From Desulfobacteraceae bacterium (lineage in GTDB: Bacteria; Desulfobacterota; Desulfobacteria; Desulfobacterales; Desulfosarcinaceae), in NCBI GenBank assembly GCA_013003715.1, contig JABDIN010000097.1, positions 62,001 through 126,000 on the forward strand: DNA of 64,000 nt. The letters are read 5' to 3'. Below are positions 47,812 to 57,776 of the stretch, in pieces; the stretch's first letter is position 1, and every line of letters starts with the position of its first letter. Below the pieces are notes generated by a model, which was given only the letters and a program-made list of their open reading frames with translations, did no database searches and had not been told where the DNA came from. Both the position numbers and the translations under genes were made by a program.

Positions 47812-50800
47812 TTAGCTCGCTTCATTGAATGAGAAAATTTGCGCGAATATCTGATCGTTATCAAATCCTTTCAATCGAATGGCACCGGAACGGCAGGACG
47901 CCACACACAAACCACACCCCTTGCACAACACCGGATTGATTTCAGCCTTTCCGGCGAACGGCCCCTTTTCCGTAAACGATGGGGCTGAATAGGGACATAC
48001 CGAGATACATACGGCACAGGAACTGCAGTCCAGCGGACGGGTTTCCGCAACCGTGCCGCTGGTGAATATGTTTTTCCTGGCCAATAAGGTCACTGCCCGT
48101 GAAGCAGCGGCATTTCCCTGGGCGATACTTTCGTCAATGGGTTTGGGATAATGTGCCAGTCCGCAGAGGAATACCCCGTCGGTGGCGAATTCGGAAGGCC
48201 CGAGCTTGGCATGCCGTTCCACGAAAAAACCATCTTCGTTCAACGGGACCTTGAAAAAACCGGCAAGCGTATCATCCCGGTTCGGAATGATCGCCGTGGC
48301 CAGCGATACCAGGTCCGCCGGGATATCCACAGGCAGCTGCAACACATGGTCGGTCACACGAACGACGATCCGCCCGTCGGTCAACTTGACCTCAGGCTTG
48401 TTGTCCGTGCTGTACCGAATGAATATCACACCTGCTTTCCGGGCTTCCTTGTAGAGAAGTTCCTTCTCTCCATACGTACGGATATCCCGATACAGGATGT
48501 AAACACTCATGTCCGGATTCATTTTCTTCAGCGTCAGTGCATTATCAATGGAATGTGTGCAGCAGACTCTCGAGCAATAAGGTCTATCCGGTTCTCTGGA
48601 ACCCACGCACTGAATTAAAACCGCCGAATTCAATTTTTTCAGCGAAGCGTCCTGGTCGATCAGCTTTCGATCCAGGTCCAGGCTGGTGATGATCCGGGGA
48701 TCTTTTCCGAAGTTGTATTCATCGGGTTGATACGGATAACCACCGGTGGCGATAACGCAAACCCCATGCTCCAGGACGGATTCGTTGCCGCCGGAGACTA
48801 TCTGCGACTTGAAATTCCCGACGAATCCCTCCACGCCCTTAAGTTCGGAGTTGAGATGAATAGTAATCAATTCATTCCCGTTGATTTCAGCCACCAACCC
48901 GGCCAATTCTTTTTGCACATCCTCATCTTTGGCGGTTTTATAAATACTCAGTGCCTGACCGCCCAGAACCGGCGCTTTTTCAACGATGTGGGTTTCATAC
49001 CCCTGTCCCGCGAGACTCTTGGCTGCCGCCATTCCGGATATCCCACCGCCCAGCACCATGGCGGCCTGGTTGACGGTAAGCTCGGCTTCCTGAAGCGATT
49101 GGGACAGTGCAACCTTTGAAACCGCCATTCTTACCAGATCCTTGGCTTTTTGCGTCGCCAGATCCGGATTGTTTTTATGTACCCATGAGTTGTGGTTCCT
49201 GATATTGGCCATTTCGAACAGGTATTTGTTTAAACCGGCATTGATCAGTGTTTCCTGAAACAAGGGTTCGTGGGTCTTCGGTGTACATGCCGCCACCACC
49301 ACCCGGTTCAGGTTTTTCTCCTTGATAATGTCGGTCATTGTATCCTGCGTATCCTGGGAACAGGCATACAGGTTGTCGGCCACATAATCCACATAAGGCA
49401 GTGTCTTGGCGTACTCAGCCACCGCCGGCACATCCACGACACCGGCAATGTTAATGCCGCACCGGCAGACGAAAACACCTACTCGCGGCCGTTCCCCGTT
49501 TACGTTGGTTTCCGGTACGGTCTCCTTGACCCTGGTAAGTGTGTTGCGGGCCTTGCTCAACGACAAACCGGCTTCAACCGCCGCCGCACTGGCATCCACC
49601 ACCGATTGGGGGATATCCTTGGGTCCCTGAAAGGCACCACAGACGTAAACTCCTTCGCGGGAAGTGGAAACAGGCTTAAAGGTATCGGTCTTGCAGAAAT
49701 TACCTGCTGTCAAATCGATGTTCAACCGATGGGCGAGATCTATGACCTGTGGAGAGGTCTCGAAACCGACCGAGAGTACGATCATATCATACACTTCGGT
49801 TTTGGCTTCTCCGGCTTCCGTGACATATCTGATTTCAAGATCGTCATTTTCAAGCGGGTTGATGGTATGCACGCGGCTTCTGACAAAATTGATCCCGTGC
49901 TTGTCCCTGGCGGTGTCATAGTATCTTTCAAAGTCCTTGCCATGGGTTCGCATGTCCATGAAAAAGATGGAACAATCCAGTCCGTCGCCTGCATGTTCTT
50001 TCGCAATGACAGCCTCTTTAATGGCGTACATGCAGCATACGGACGAGCAGTGGGCATTGTCGCATTTGTTGATGTCTCTTGAACCGATGCATTGAAAAAA
50101 TGCAATCCGTTTCGGTTCCCGCTTATCTTTGGACTGACGGACGATATGCCCCATGGTCGGACCGGACGCGGATAAAATACGTTCGAACTCCATGGAGGTG
50201 ATCACATTCGGCATCTTCGAATAACCGTAGTTATCGAACCGGCTGGGATCGAACGGCGTAAAACCCGGAGAGAGAACCACTGCGCCGACATCGATGGTGC
50301 CGGTGGTCTCTTTTTGATCAAAATCGATGGCATCGGTGGGGCATAATTTTTTGCATGCACCACATTTTCCTTTTTGAAGGAATATGCAGGAATCGGCATC
50401 GATGGCGTATTTAAGGGGCACCGCCTGTGGATATTCAACATAGGCAGCCTTTCGTTTGACCAATCCCATGTTATAGGAATCGGTTATTTTCTTCGGGCAT
50501 TTATCCGCGCAGGCACCGCAAGCGATGCATTTTTCCTCGATGACAAACCGGGGATGGTTTAAGACCTCGACACGGAAATTCCCTGCCTCCCCATCGATTT
50601 TAGTGACTTCGGTAAGGGTTTTTATCTCGATATTCAGGTGCCGGCCGACCTCGACCAGTTTTGGTGAAATAATTCACATCGCACAGTCATTGGTCGGAAA
50701 GGTCTTGTCCAATTGTGACATCACACCGCCAATGGAAGACCCTTTTTCCACCAGATAAACATAGTATCCGGAATCAGCAAGGTCCAGCGCTGCCTGCATA

Positions 50801-50853
50801 CCGGCGATGCCACCCCCGACAACCATGACGGAACCGATCACGTCTTTTGACAT
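47812..50853 (-). CDS. hdrA: HdrA-type iron-sulfur flavoprotein, long form, selenoprotein (Sec60)
   Basis: A 1013-residue heterodisulfide-reductase A. The start at 50853 follows AGGAG. The first FAD module begins [18 protein letters not shown] and has [21 protein letters not shown], the UGA at 50676-50674 replacing the conserved Cys (DC-x2-C) near the FAD; this Sec is known in methanogen HdrA. Ferredoxin motifs occur at about 109-119 and 156-171. The HdrA N-terminal domain ([22 protein letters not shown]) begins near 470, the second FAD module ([15 protein letters not shown]) near 600, and two C-terminal ferredoxins ([24 protein letters not shown]) near 940-980. HdrB and HdrC are absent. The duplicated FAD modules suggest a bifurcating protein with two flavins. 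Confidence 0.92.
50641..50676 (-). promoter_or_regulatory. Sec codon and putative SECIS of hdrA
   Basis: On the minus strand UGA (50676-50674) is followed after 15 nt by CUGGUC (50658-50653), loop GAGGUC (50652-50647) and GGCCGG (50646-50641), six pairs with two G-U. The loop resembles the AGGUCU loop of the Escherichia coli fdhF SECIS. Confidence 0.65.
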
Positions 50854-50982
50854 ATTCCAAATCTCCTGGTTATATTTTGTTGTTCCAACTCCGCCGACCT
50901 CGCTGGCAACCTGTTGAATTTATTTCACTAAAAAAATGAATAGCTTATAAACCAGCCGTTGGCAAAGAAAAGTCAAGGAGTT

Positions 50983-51011
50983 ACCCTATACAGACAGTTT
51001 TTTCTTGTCAA
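50983..51011 (-). promoter_or_regulatory. Candidate promoter of the hdrA operon
   Basis: On the minus strand TTGACA (51011-51006) is followed by a 17-nt spacer and TAGGGT (50988-50983), giving a leader of about 125 nt to the hdrA ATG. The -35 is perfect and the -10 poor; there is no other obvious candidate nearby. Confidence 0.4.
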
Positions 51012-51581
51012 TACATTTTGGGCCCTTAAACACTGCATAATTACTGTATTTTGAGTATATCCCCATAATATAAAATAGTTTATTTTATGCCGGTTTTTTT
51101 TAGCATAACCATACTATTTTACTATAAATTCATCACCTCTCATCAAGCCCTTGACTTTCCCCCTCCAGGTAAGCTAACGTATTTTGATAAGAGATTCAGA
51201 AGCATAGGTTCGATTCACCTCATCCGAATGAAGGGATCATCCGCCGTTCAGCGCTATGCCGAAGCGGTGATGGAAATCGCCGCCGAAATTGAAAATGTCC
51301 TTCCGGAACTTCACACCGAACGGCTTGTATTGGCGCTCCCCAAGCAATAGTGACAGATAGACATCCTCTTCTCCGTTCGCTCACTGTACGCACCGTGTGA
51401 TACGCCATCTCATTTTATAGCCAATAACCTGCTGAAGTTATGCATTATGTATTGGTCGACGACTTTCGCCTGGAAAACGCCCGGATAGTTCCGGGAGTCA
51501 ACATTAACCCCGTCGGACCTATCGGTCGGAAACGGATTAATGACCGGTAACATCTCCGGCCACAATGAAAGGAGGTATCTT
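51012..51581. other. Intergenic region without a supported gene
   Basis: About 570 bp between the hdrA promoter and the next gene. The left part is A+T-rich. An open frame on the plus strand (51087-51350) has a hydrophobic, poorly initiated start and was not accepted. No RNA gene or terminator was recognised. Confidence 0.5.
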
Positions 51582-51875
51582 ATGAAGGCAGGTATTTTTT
51601 TTACAGGTTCCGGACCAATTCTTCTACTGACGAGTTACGAAGCGCTCAATGCGCCCAGGCTGGTGGAAAAGCTGATCGCCAAAGGCATAAAGAAGTATAT
51701 TGCTTTCGAGATTTCGGAGCGGAAGGTCAAGGACCGCTATGGCCTGCACTACAACGTTGTGCTTGGAGATCTGGGCCAATCGGATGATCTGCGGGTTCTC
51801 GATTATGATGGGCACCACGTATTCAACAATTTTTCGCTGCAGGAACTCGGTGAACCCGTGTACTTTGAACAATAG
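51582..51875 (+). CDS. Conserved hypothetical protein, 97 residues
   Basis: A cytosolic protein with a strong AAAGGAGGT site before the ATG. It has a beta-alpha-beta pattern (AGIFFTGSGPILLLTSYEAL, PRLVEKLIAKGIKKYIAFEI, YNVVLGDLGQSDDLRVLDYDG) and no cysteines. Short proteins of this type occur in sulfate reducers. No function was recognised. It lies upstream of a ferritin-like gene, with a GC hairpin between. Confidence 0.65.
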   Translation: MKAGIFFTGSGPILLLTSYEALNAPRLVEKLIAKGIKKYIAFEISERKVKDRYGLHYNVVLGDLGQSDDLRVLDYDGHHVFNNFSLQELGEPVYFEQ

Positions 51876-51894
51876 GGGAACCTGATCATTGCGA

Positions 51895-51923
51895 AGGCGC
51901 GCCGCCCGGTTGTGGGCGCGCCT
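51895..51923 (+). terminator. GC-rich hairpin after the 97-residue protein gene
   Basis: AGGCGCGCC and GGCGCGCCT form a perfect nine-base stem around an 11-base loop, 20 nt after the stop codon. No T-run follows, so it may act as a rho-dependent pause, an mRNA 3' stabiliser or a cruciform rather than a classical terminator. Confidence 0.4.
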
Positions 51924-52124
51924 GCCGACGCACGCTATATCCGAGGTAATTACCGGAAATGCAACGATAATTAAGGTTGACTTAAATCCGATAAACCTTA
52001 TTATTAGGCCTACGATAGAAGCCAATGATCGAAACGGTACCACCTCCCACAACCCATGCGCATTTGACGGTTTCCGGCCACATCCGGGATCCACGTATCC
52101 ATCGGAATGAGAAAGGATATTAAA

Positions 52125-52592
52125 ATGGACTTTGAAAATTTAACCGCTATTATTGATTTTGCCATTGAAAAAGAGAGGGAAGCAGCAGCGTTTTACGAAA
52201 ATATCAGTGAAAAAGAGCGTTTTTCCGGTAAAAAACAAATGCTGAAGGAATTTGCCGGAGAAGAGCGGAAACACGAAAAACTGCTGACCGATATTAAAAC
52301 AACCGGTGTCATTCCCAAGGTGGGGGACTATAAATTCAAATGGATCACCGATATCAAAAGAAGTGATTATACCACCGAACTGGAATATAAAGAGGACATG
52401 GGCTACAATGAAATACTGATGCTGGCCGCCCAGAGGGAAGAGAAAGCACTAAAGCTCTATAACGAACTTCTGGAACAGGCGGATTCCGATGAGGCGAAAA
52501 AAGTTTTTAAAATGCTCTGCCAGGAAGAGGCAAAACACAAGCTCGCCCTTGAGACCCTCTATGATGATTACATGGCCGGGATGGGAGACTGA
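52125..52592 (+). CDS. Ferritin-like/rubrerythrin-type diiron protein
   Basis: A 155-residue four-helix-bundle protein. Helix ligands are visible: E-x2-AAAFYENI near residue 20-27 (with AIEKEREAAAFY), EFAGEERKHEK (about 50-60), AAQREEKALKLYNEL and LCQEEAKHKLAL, giving two E-x6-Y and two E-x2-H pairs. It lacks the rubredoxin-like C-terminal domain of rubrerythrin. It probably handles peroxide or iron under anaerobic stress. The ATG at 52125 follows AAAGGAT. Confidence 0.85.
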   Translation: MDFENLTAIIDFAIEKEREAAAFYENISEKERFSGKKQMLKEFAGEERKHEKLLTDIKTTGVIPKVGDYKFKWITDIKRSDYTTELEYKEDMGYNEILMLAAQREEKALKLYNELLEQADSDEAKKVFKMLCQEEAKHKLALETLYDDYMAGMGD

Positions 52593-52766
52593 TATCCTGG
52601 GGATGCCCGGCCAGAAGGCATCCAGCAGCGGAAAACCGGCGACTAAAAGCCGGGATAAAGACGACTCCCGGCATTAGCGCTGGTGCGGCGGCGTATGTTA
52701 TAGGTGTCCGAATTGCAGGAATGTACCCATCTTAAAAGCGATTAACCATTCAATAAGCATCATATT

Positions 52767-53714
52767 GTGTCCTTTGCCCATCGAAAACCACCCATCATCG
52801 TCATTTGCGGCCCCACCGGTATAGGCAAGACCGCCTTTGCCATATCTCTTGCCGGGATGTTCAATTCAGAAATTGTCGGCGCCGATTCGATGCAGGTCTA
52901 CCGTCAGATGAACATCGGTACGGCAAAACCAACCGCCGAAGAGCGTACACGGGTCATGCATCATTTAATCGATGTGGTCGACCCGGATGAGAATTTCGAT
53001 GCTGAGCATTATGCGCAATTGGCCGGGCGCACCATTGCGCAATTACATGGCCGAAACATCGTCCCCTTTGTTGTCGGCGGAACAGGCCTCTACATCAAGT
53101 CGCTTATCAACGGGTTGTTCGACGCCCGGCCCGCAGATACCGGCGTTCGGCGCAGATTGAAATCACTCGCCGAAACGGACGGGAACCATTCATTGTATCA
53201 GAGACTGCAACGCGTGGATCCGGCTGCCGCCGAAAAAATACACGTCAATGACACCTACCGGTTGATCCGGGCACTGGAAATTCATGAAATAACCGGCAAA
53301 CCGATCTCCGACTTTCATCGTTCCCATGGATTCAAGGAGGCCCGCTTCCGGGCACTTAAAATCGGCCTGCACATGGACCGGCAACTGATGTATGAAAGGA
53401 TCAACCGCCGGGTGGAGATCATGATCGATGACGGATTTATAGATGAGGTCCGGCAACTTCTGGCAAAAGGCTACGCCGCCGAGCTTAAATCCATGCAATC
53501 CCTGGGCTATCGCCAGATCGCCGCCCACCTCGCCGGCCGCGTGGATTTGGCGGAAGCCACAAGGCTTATGAAACGGGATACCCGGCGGTATGCCAAACGC
53601 CAGATGACCTGGTTCCGCGGGGATGAAGAAGTGAACTGGATGGCACCGGACGACATAGGAACCGCAGCTTCATTGATCAAAGATTTTCTGGACAGCGCCG
53701 GAAGCAGCGAATGA
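52767..53714 (+). CDS. miaA: tRNA dimethylallyltransferase
   Basis: A 315-residue enzyme that transfers dimethylallyl to A37 of tRNAs reading UNN codons. The P-loop is GPTGIGKTAF (residues 14-23), followed by GADSMQVYRQMNIGTAKPT, HHLIDVVDPDENF, FVVGGTGLYIKSLINGLF and MKRDTRRYAKRQMTWFR, all diagnostic. The start is GTG at 52767; no strong ribosome site is seen, so an internal start is possible but the P-loop is close to the N terminus. No hfq or mutL neighbour. Confidence 0.95.
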   Translation: MSFAHRKPPIIVICGPTGIGKTAFAISLAGMFNSEIVGADSMQVYRQMNIGTAKPTAEERTRVMHHLIDVVDPDENFDAEHYAQLAGRTIAQLHGRNIVPFVVGGTGLYIKSLINGLFDARPADTGVRRRLKSLAETDGNHSLYQRLQRVDPAAAEKIHVNDTYRLIRALEIHEITGKPISDFHRSHGFKEARFRALKIGLHMDRQLMYERINRRVEIMIDDGFIDEVRQLLAKGYAAELKSMQSLGYRQIAAHLAGRVDLAEATRLMKRDTRRYAKRQMTWFRGDEEVNWMAPDDIGTAASLIKDFLDSAGSSE

Positions 53715-53790
53715 CCGGGTTTCGCCAAAACCCAATATCCCCGTCCGAAGTCAAACCCGTTCCGGAACCGGGCGCACGGAAAGGTTCATG

Positions 53791-55032
53791 TCAGATCAAC
53801 TCGTTTCGATGAAATTTCCCGTCGATCATGACAACAGGGATTTTCTCATGGTAATCTTTCAATATTCCGATATTTTCCAGGGGGTCGCCATCCACCAGGA
53901 TCATATCCGCCAGTTTTCCCGGCTCGATACTGCCCAACTCCTCTGAATCGCCTAAAATACGGGCATTGACCGAAGTGGCTGACCGTATGGCCTCCAGCGC
54001 CCCCATGACTTCCGCTTTAAGTTCAAGTTCGGCTGCACGGCGTTTTTGTGCCGCGCCGAAAAGATCCGAACCGGAACCAATGATACACCCGGCATCCACA
54101 GCGGTTTTCAGGGCATCTTTGGATCGCTCGCGCACATATTCGATTTTTCGCCGGTACTCCACCGGAAATCCCGGCTTGTCCCCATGGTCCGGTGAAATTT
54201 CATACGCACTGAGGGTGGGAACCAGAAAAGCACCGTGGCGAACAAGCGATTCGGCGGTCTCTTTATTGATAAAGTTGCCATGCTCAATGCTTTTTACCCC
54301 CGCCTCCAGGCAATTCGAAATGGATTGGTTGGAATAACAATGCGCCGATACGTAAGTGCCGACCGCAGAAGCCTCCGAGACGACGGTGCCGATCTCTTCA
54401 TGACTGTACTGGGATGCCCCGGGATGATCCGTGGGGGATAGACACCCTCCGCCGGCCATTATCTTGATGAAATCGACCCCTTGTCTCAATTGTTCCCGGG
54501 CGGCCTTACGGCATTCCTCGATACCGTCGGCAACGATGCCTTTAAAACTCCAGGGCGTGGCGGCCGGCTCGTGAAACTCGGCAGGCCATCGGCCGTCACC
54601 GTGCCCACCGGTCATGGATAGATGCCGGCCGGAAACCTTCAATCTCGGTCCCACGGCATATCCCCTTTCAATGGCGGTTCGAAAACCGGCATCCAACCCG
54701 CCGCAATCCCGCAGACTCGTAAACCCCTGATCCAGCGCCTGCCGCAATCCGGACAATGCGCGAATGGTCAATAATGACGGAGATTCTTTTCTGAGGGCAT
54801 CACCAAAGTCCTCTTCCACACAAATGATATGAACGTGGGCATCGATCAACCCCGGCAGAAGTGTCCGCCCCTTACACTCAATGGTGCGTGCACCGGGCGG
54901 AAGACTGGTGGCCCGGTGGGAAAGGACGTCCCTGATCCTGTTGCCTTCAACCACAACCGCACCGCCGGAGATGGGTTCGGCACCGGTGCCGTCAATAATC
55001 CGCACATCATTAAACGCGATAATGCTATCCAC
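53791..55032 (-). CDS. Metal-dependent amidohydrolase (imidazolonepropionase/prolidase-like)
   Basis: A 413-residue amidohydrolase-superfamily enzyme. The binuclear site is visible: DAHVHI near residue 63-68, the carboxylated-Lys segment VDFIKIMAGGG, SAHCYSNQ, IEHGNFI and the Asp in IIGSGSDLFG. The N- and C-terminal beta strands (FNDVRIIDGTG; PGKLADMILVDGDPLENI) form the usual composite sandwich. This subgroup includes enzymes cleaving Xaa-Pro and other C-terminal dipeptides. The GTG at 55032 with a GGTGA site is preferred; the frame is also open to ATG 55143, overlapping the stop of the upstream gene. It terminates the peptide-uptake operon. Confidence 0.85.
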   Translation of the reverse strand: MDSIIAFNDVRIIDGTGAEPISGGAVVVEGNRIRDVLSHRATSLPPGARTIECKGRTLLPGLIDAHVHIICVEEDFGDALRKESPSLLTIRALSGLRQALDQGFTSLRDCGGLDAGFRTAIERGYAVGPRLKVSGRHLSMTGGHGDGRWPAEFHEPAATPWSFKGIVADGIEECRKAAREQLRQGVDFIKIMAGGGCLSPTDHPGASQYSHEEIGTVVSEASAVGTYVSAHCYSNQSISNCLEAGVKSIEHGNFINKETAESLVRHGAFLVPTLSAYEISPDHGDKPGFPVEYRRKIEYVRERSKDALKTAVDAGCIIGSGSDLFGAAQKRRAAELELKAEVMGALEAIRSATSVNARILGDSEELGSIEPGKLADMILVDGDPLENIGILKDYHEKIPVVMIDGKFHRNELI

Positions 55033-55139
55033 TATATACTCACCCTTTCTCACTGATCCGCCAAAATGGTGTTTTTCCCGGCCATGGGTCCCGAGGTGTC
55101 CCGAGGTGACAATCCATGGTTCCATTGGTTGAGATCGGG

Positions 55140-55607
55140 TCATTTACCGGCGGCAGCGATGATATTTTGCAGATCTTCGATATAGGCCGGGTCCAGGTTC
55201 AATTGCCGGGCGCCTCGTAAAATAGGTGCCGTGTAGGTTTCGGGCGGCACCCAGGGGCCGGCGGTCTTGGGAATAGTAAAAGTGACGGATGACACAGTGC
55301 CGCCTGCCGGTTTTTCCAATAGAACGGGGAAATCAGCCCAGAGCTCCCGGTCCAGGCCCGAGGCCGCGTCCAGTGCGTCCTTGTCGGACCGGGGCATGGT
55401 ATAAAGCATGCCCACAGTGGTATATCCAGGCACCTTCTCCAGGGTACAGCCGCCGATGCCGGTATCGGCGGCACAGGTGGCGAATCCCAGCCGGTGGTCT
55501 TTCAGGTGCATAAGCCCCGTGGGTTCAGCGGATGGGCAATATTTGCGCATCTCATCGATATCCAGTAATGTGCCGTAGGCAAAATAGGTGGCTGTTTCCG
55601 TATTCAT
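55140..55607 (-). CDS. Gamma-glutamylcyclotransferase-like protein
   Basis: A 155-residue protein with the GGCT/BtrG fold. The substrate loop is TYFAYGTLLDIDEM near the N terminus (YGxL motif). HRLGFATC, GGCTLEKVPG and VGMLYTMPRSDKDALDAASGL follow, where family members have a catalytic Glu in a VxGxxY-type segment; the glutamate position is not certain here. The family cyclises N-terminal gamma-glutamyl or related groups to 5-oxoproline. The ATG follows AAAGGAG. It lies between the OppD gene and the amidohydrolase gene, consistent with processing of imported peptides. Confidence 0.75.
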   Translation of the reverse strand: MNTETATYFAYGTLLDIDEMRKYCPSAEPTGLMHLKDHRLGFATCAADTGIGGCTLEKVPGYTTVGMLYTMPRSDKDALDAASGLDRELWADFPVLLEKPAGGTVSSVTFTIPKTAGPWVPPETYTAPILRGARQLNLDPAYIEDLQNIIAAAGK

Positions 55608-55810
55608 TTTGTCTCCTTTAAGATAGTCCCAATAAGATAGTCCAGGTACCAGGGATCTCCGCCATTGCCCTGCTTGATTTTTGTATTCTTTTCAGAAACT
55701 CACCGGTCCCTGGGATAATTGTCATTAAAATGCTCATCCAAAAGCCTGCAGTATACGCAATATGCCGATTCGGCATCACCACGACCGGGTGCTCCATCTC
55801 CGGTTCTCAA

Positions 55811-56830
55811 CTACCGGGAAGAGTGAGAGTCCCCCCAGGTGCCGGCCCGGGCCGCTTTTTCACGCATGGATTCAACCCGGTCCGTAAAATGGCATGCCGC
55901 GTGGTGATCGGCACCGATCCGGGTAAGTACCGGGGAGTGCGACCGGCAGATATCCGCTGCAAAAGGACAGCGCTCGGCAAACCGGCATCCGTGCAACGTT
56001 CCCATCAGCGTCGGCGGCACCCCCGGGATGGAAATCAGCTCGCAACGCCGGTCGACGATATTGGGAAAACTGTTTTTCAATCCCATGGTATAGGGATGGA
56101 ACGACCGGCTCACCACTTCCGCCACCGGTCCGATTTCCATGATCTTTCCCCCGTACATGATGCCGATCCTGTCGCAGTTTTCAATCACCACTGCGATATC
56201 ATGGGTAACCAGGAACATGGAAAATCCGAGGGATCGCTGCAATCTCCGGATATTCGTAAAAATCTGATCCTGAACGATGACATCCAGCGATGTGGTGGGC
56301 TCATCAGCGATGACCAGCTTGGGTTCCAGAATCAGACTCATGGCAATAATGGCGCGTTGGCGCATACCGCCGCTGAATTGATGCGGATACTCGTTAAACC
56401 GCTTGGCATCAATGCCCACCAGCCCGAACATTTGCGAAATCCGTTTCCGGACGGTGGACTTGTCCGCCTTCTCATGAATACGAATGGTCTCGGCAATCTG
56501 ATCACCCACCGTATAAACCGGGTCCAGTGCATTGAGCGCACTCTGGGTAATCATCGAGATCTCCTTCCATCGTATTTTTCTCAGGGCATCCTCATCCATT
56601 TTTGTCAGGTCCCGGCCGTCGAAAAGCACTTGTCCGCCGGTAACCGCCGCATTGGGCGGCAACACCCCCACAATGGATTTCAGCAGGGTGGACTTCCCGC
56701 ATCCGGACTCTCCCACAAGCCCGAAATTGCAGCCGTGGTCAACGGAAAGGCTGACCCCGTCAAGGGCGTTGACATCACCCCTGCGGGTCTTAAAAATGGT
56801 GCTGAGATCCTTTATTTCTAATAAGGTCAT
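55811..56830 (-). CDS. Peptide ABC transporter ATP-binding protein (OppD/DppD-like)
   Basis: A 339-residue ABC ATPase. Walker A is GLVGESGCGKSTLLKS (about 38-48), the signature is HQFSGGMRQRA, and Walker B is LVIADEPTTSLD. The C-terminal oligopeptide/dipeptide extension (CRFAERCPFAADICR) carries cysteines typical of the DppD/OppD group, which bind an Fe-S cluster in some members. It energises the two permeases with its OppF-like partner (58745-59764). Confidence 0.93.
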   Translation of the reverse strand: MTLLEIKDLSTIFKTRRGDVNALDGVSLSVDHGCNFGLVGESGCGKSTLLKSIVGVLPPNAAVTGGQVLFDGRDLTKMDEDALRKIRWKEISMITQSALNALDPVYTVGDQIAETIRIHEKADKSTVRKRISQMFGLVGIDAKRFNEYPHQFSGGMRQRAIIAMSLILEPKLVIADEPTTSLDVIVQDQIFTNIRRLQRSLGFSMFLVTHDIAVVIENCDRIGIMYGGKIMEIGPVAEVVSRSFHPYTMGLKNSFPNIVDRRCELISIPGVPPTLMGTLHGCRFAERCPFAADICRSHSPVLTRIGADHHAACHFTDRVESMREKAARAGTWGDSHSSR

Positions 56831-56905
56831 ACCTGCTGCTTGTCCTGTATCAGGTGGGCGGCAACACGGCCCGAATACCGGGGGCTGAATTGCGCCAAAC
56901 CATGA

Positions 56906-57769
56906 TCAAATTTTTTGAAGCCGTGGATTGATCATCTCCTCGTAGGCCCTGCCGATAAAGTAAACCGCGGTGACCAGCACCATGATCGCGGCACCGGGCG
57001 GTACCACCCACCACCAGGCTTTATAGGACATTTGAGAGGCGAATGAGCGATAAATAATCGTCCCCCAACTCATGACATCGGGGTCGCTGAACCCGAGGAA
57101 ACCGATACTCGCTTCGGTGATGATGGCCCAGGCCAGTGCAAACGCTACATTCACAAGGGCGATGGGGAGAATATTGGGTGCGATCTCGACATAGATGATC
57201 TTCAAACCCGATGCGCCGGATATTCTCGCGGCATCGACAAAGGGCCGTTCCCGCAAGGTCAACACCTGGGATCGGATGACCCGGGCGGTGGACCGCCACA
57301 TGATGATGACCATGGCGAAAATGACCGTGACCATGCTTCTCCCGGTCAACGACAGCATGACGATGATAAACGGCAGAAACGGCACTCCCATAAAAATATC
57401 GGTGATCCGCATCAGGAGGTTGTCGATCCACCCCCCGTAATATCCGGAGATAAGACCGATATTCACGCCGATGAGGATGACACCCGCAGCCGTACTCAAT
57501 CCGATGATCAGCGCCGGTCGGGCCCCCCAGATCACCTGGCTGAATACATCCCGGCCCAGTAAGGTCGTTCCCAACGGGTGCTGCACGGACGGCGGATGGA
57601 GCTTCATGAGTTTGCCGGCGGCATCATAATTTTTTTCCAATGGTTGATAAGGCGCCAATACCGGGGCAAAAACCGCTACCCCTAAACAGACGATAAACAC
57701 CACAAGTCCCGCCAGGCCCAGTTTGGACCCGGAGACCATTTTTAAAGAGTTCAGAAACACCGTCACCAT
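56906..57769 (-). CDS. Peptide ABC transporter permease (DppC/OppC-like)
   Basis: A 287-residue permease with an N-terminal OppC_N-type segment (SKLGLAGLVVFIVCLGVAVF), the linker HPLGTTLLGRDVFSQVIWG and five further membrane segments. The coupling loop is RERPFVDAARISGASGLKI (EAA motif). The start is set at ATG 57769; the frame is open as TTG from 57790, overlapping DppB. It pairs with the DppB-like permease. Confidence 0.92.
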   Translation of the reverse strand: MVTVFLNSLKMVSGSKLGLAGLVVFIVCLGVAVFAPVLAPYQPLEKNYDAAGKLMKLHPPSVQHPLGTTLLGRDVFSQVIWGARPALIIGLSTAAGVILIGVNIGLISGYYGGWIDNLLMRITDIFMGVPFLPFIIVMLSLTGRSMVTVIFAMVIIMWRSTARVIRSQVLTLRERPFVDAARISGASGLKIIYVEIAPNILPIALVNVAFALAWAIITEASIGFLGFSDPDVMSWGTIIYRSFASQMSYKAWWWVVPPGAAIMVLVTAVYFIGRAYEEMINPRLQKI

Positions 57770-57776
57770 CCCCCCG

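Noticed and set aside
47812-50469. HdrA starting at 50469 as an 885-residue protein
   Set aside because: The start would delete the FAD-binding N terminus and the first ferredoxin motif; recognisable HdrA sequence continues upstream through the UGA to an ATG with AGGAG.
51190-51240. AGGTTCGATTCACCT resembling a tRNA T-arm
   Set aside because: The five-base stem does not form around a canonical TTC loop and no acceptor or anticodon arm is found.
51087-51350. Plus-strand frame of 87 codons upstream of the 97-residue protein
   Set aside because: No ribosome site at either possible start and a composition that changes abruptly from A+T-rich to G+C-rich; the shorter ATG at 51228 would give only 40 residues.
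52590-52660. UGA of the ferritin-like gene as a possible Sec codon because a hairpin (GATGCC/GGCATC) follows
   Set aside because: The family ends at this point, the read-through frame is short and without similarity, and the loop lacks the SECIS pattern.
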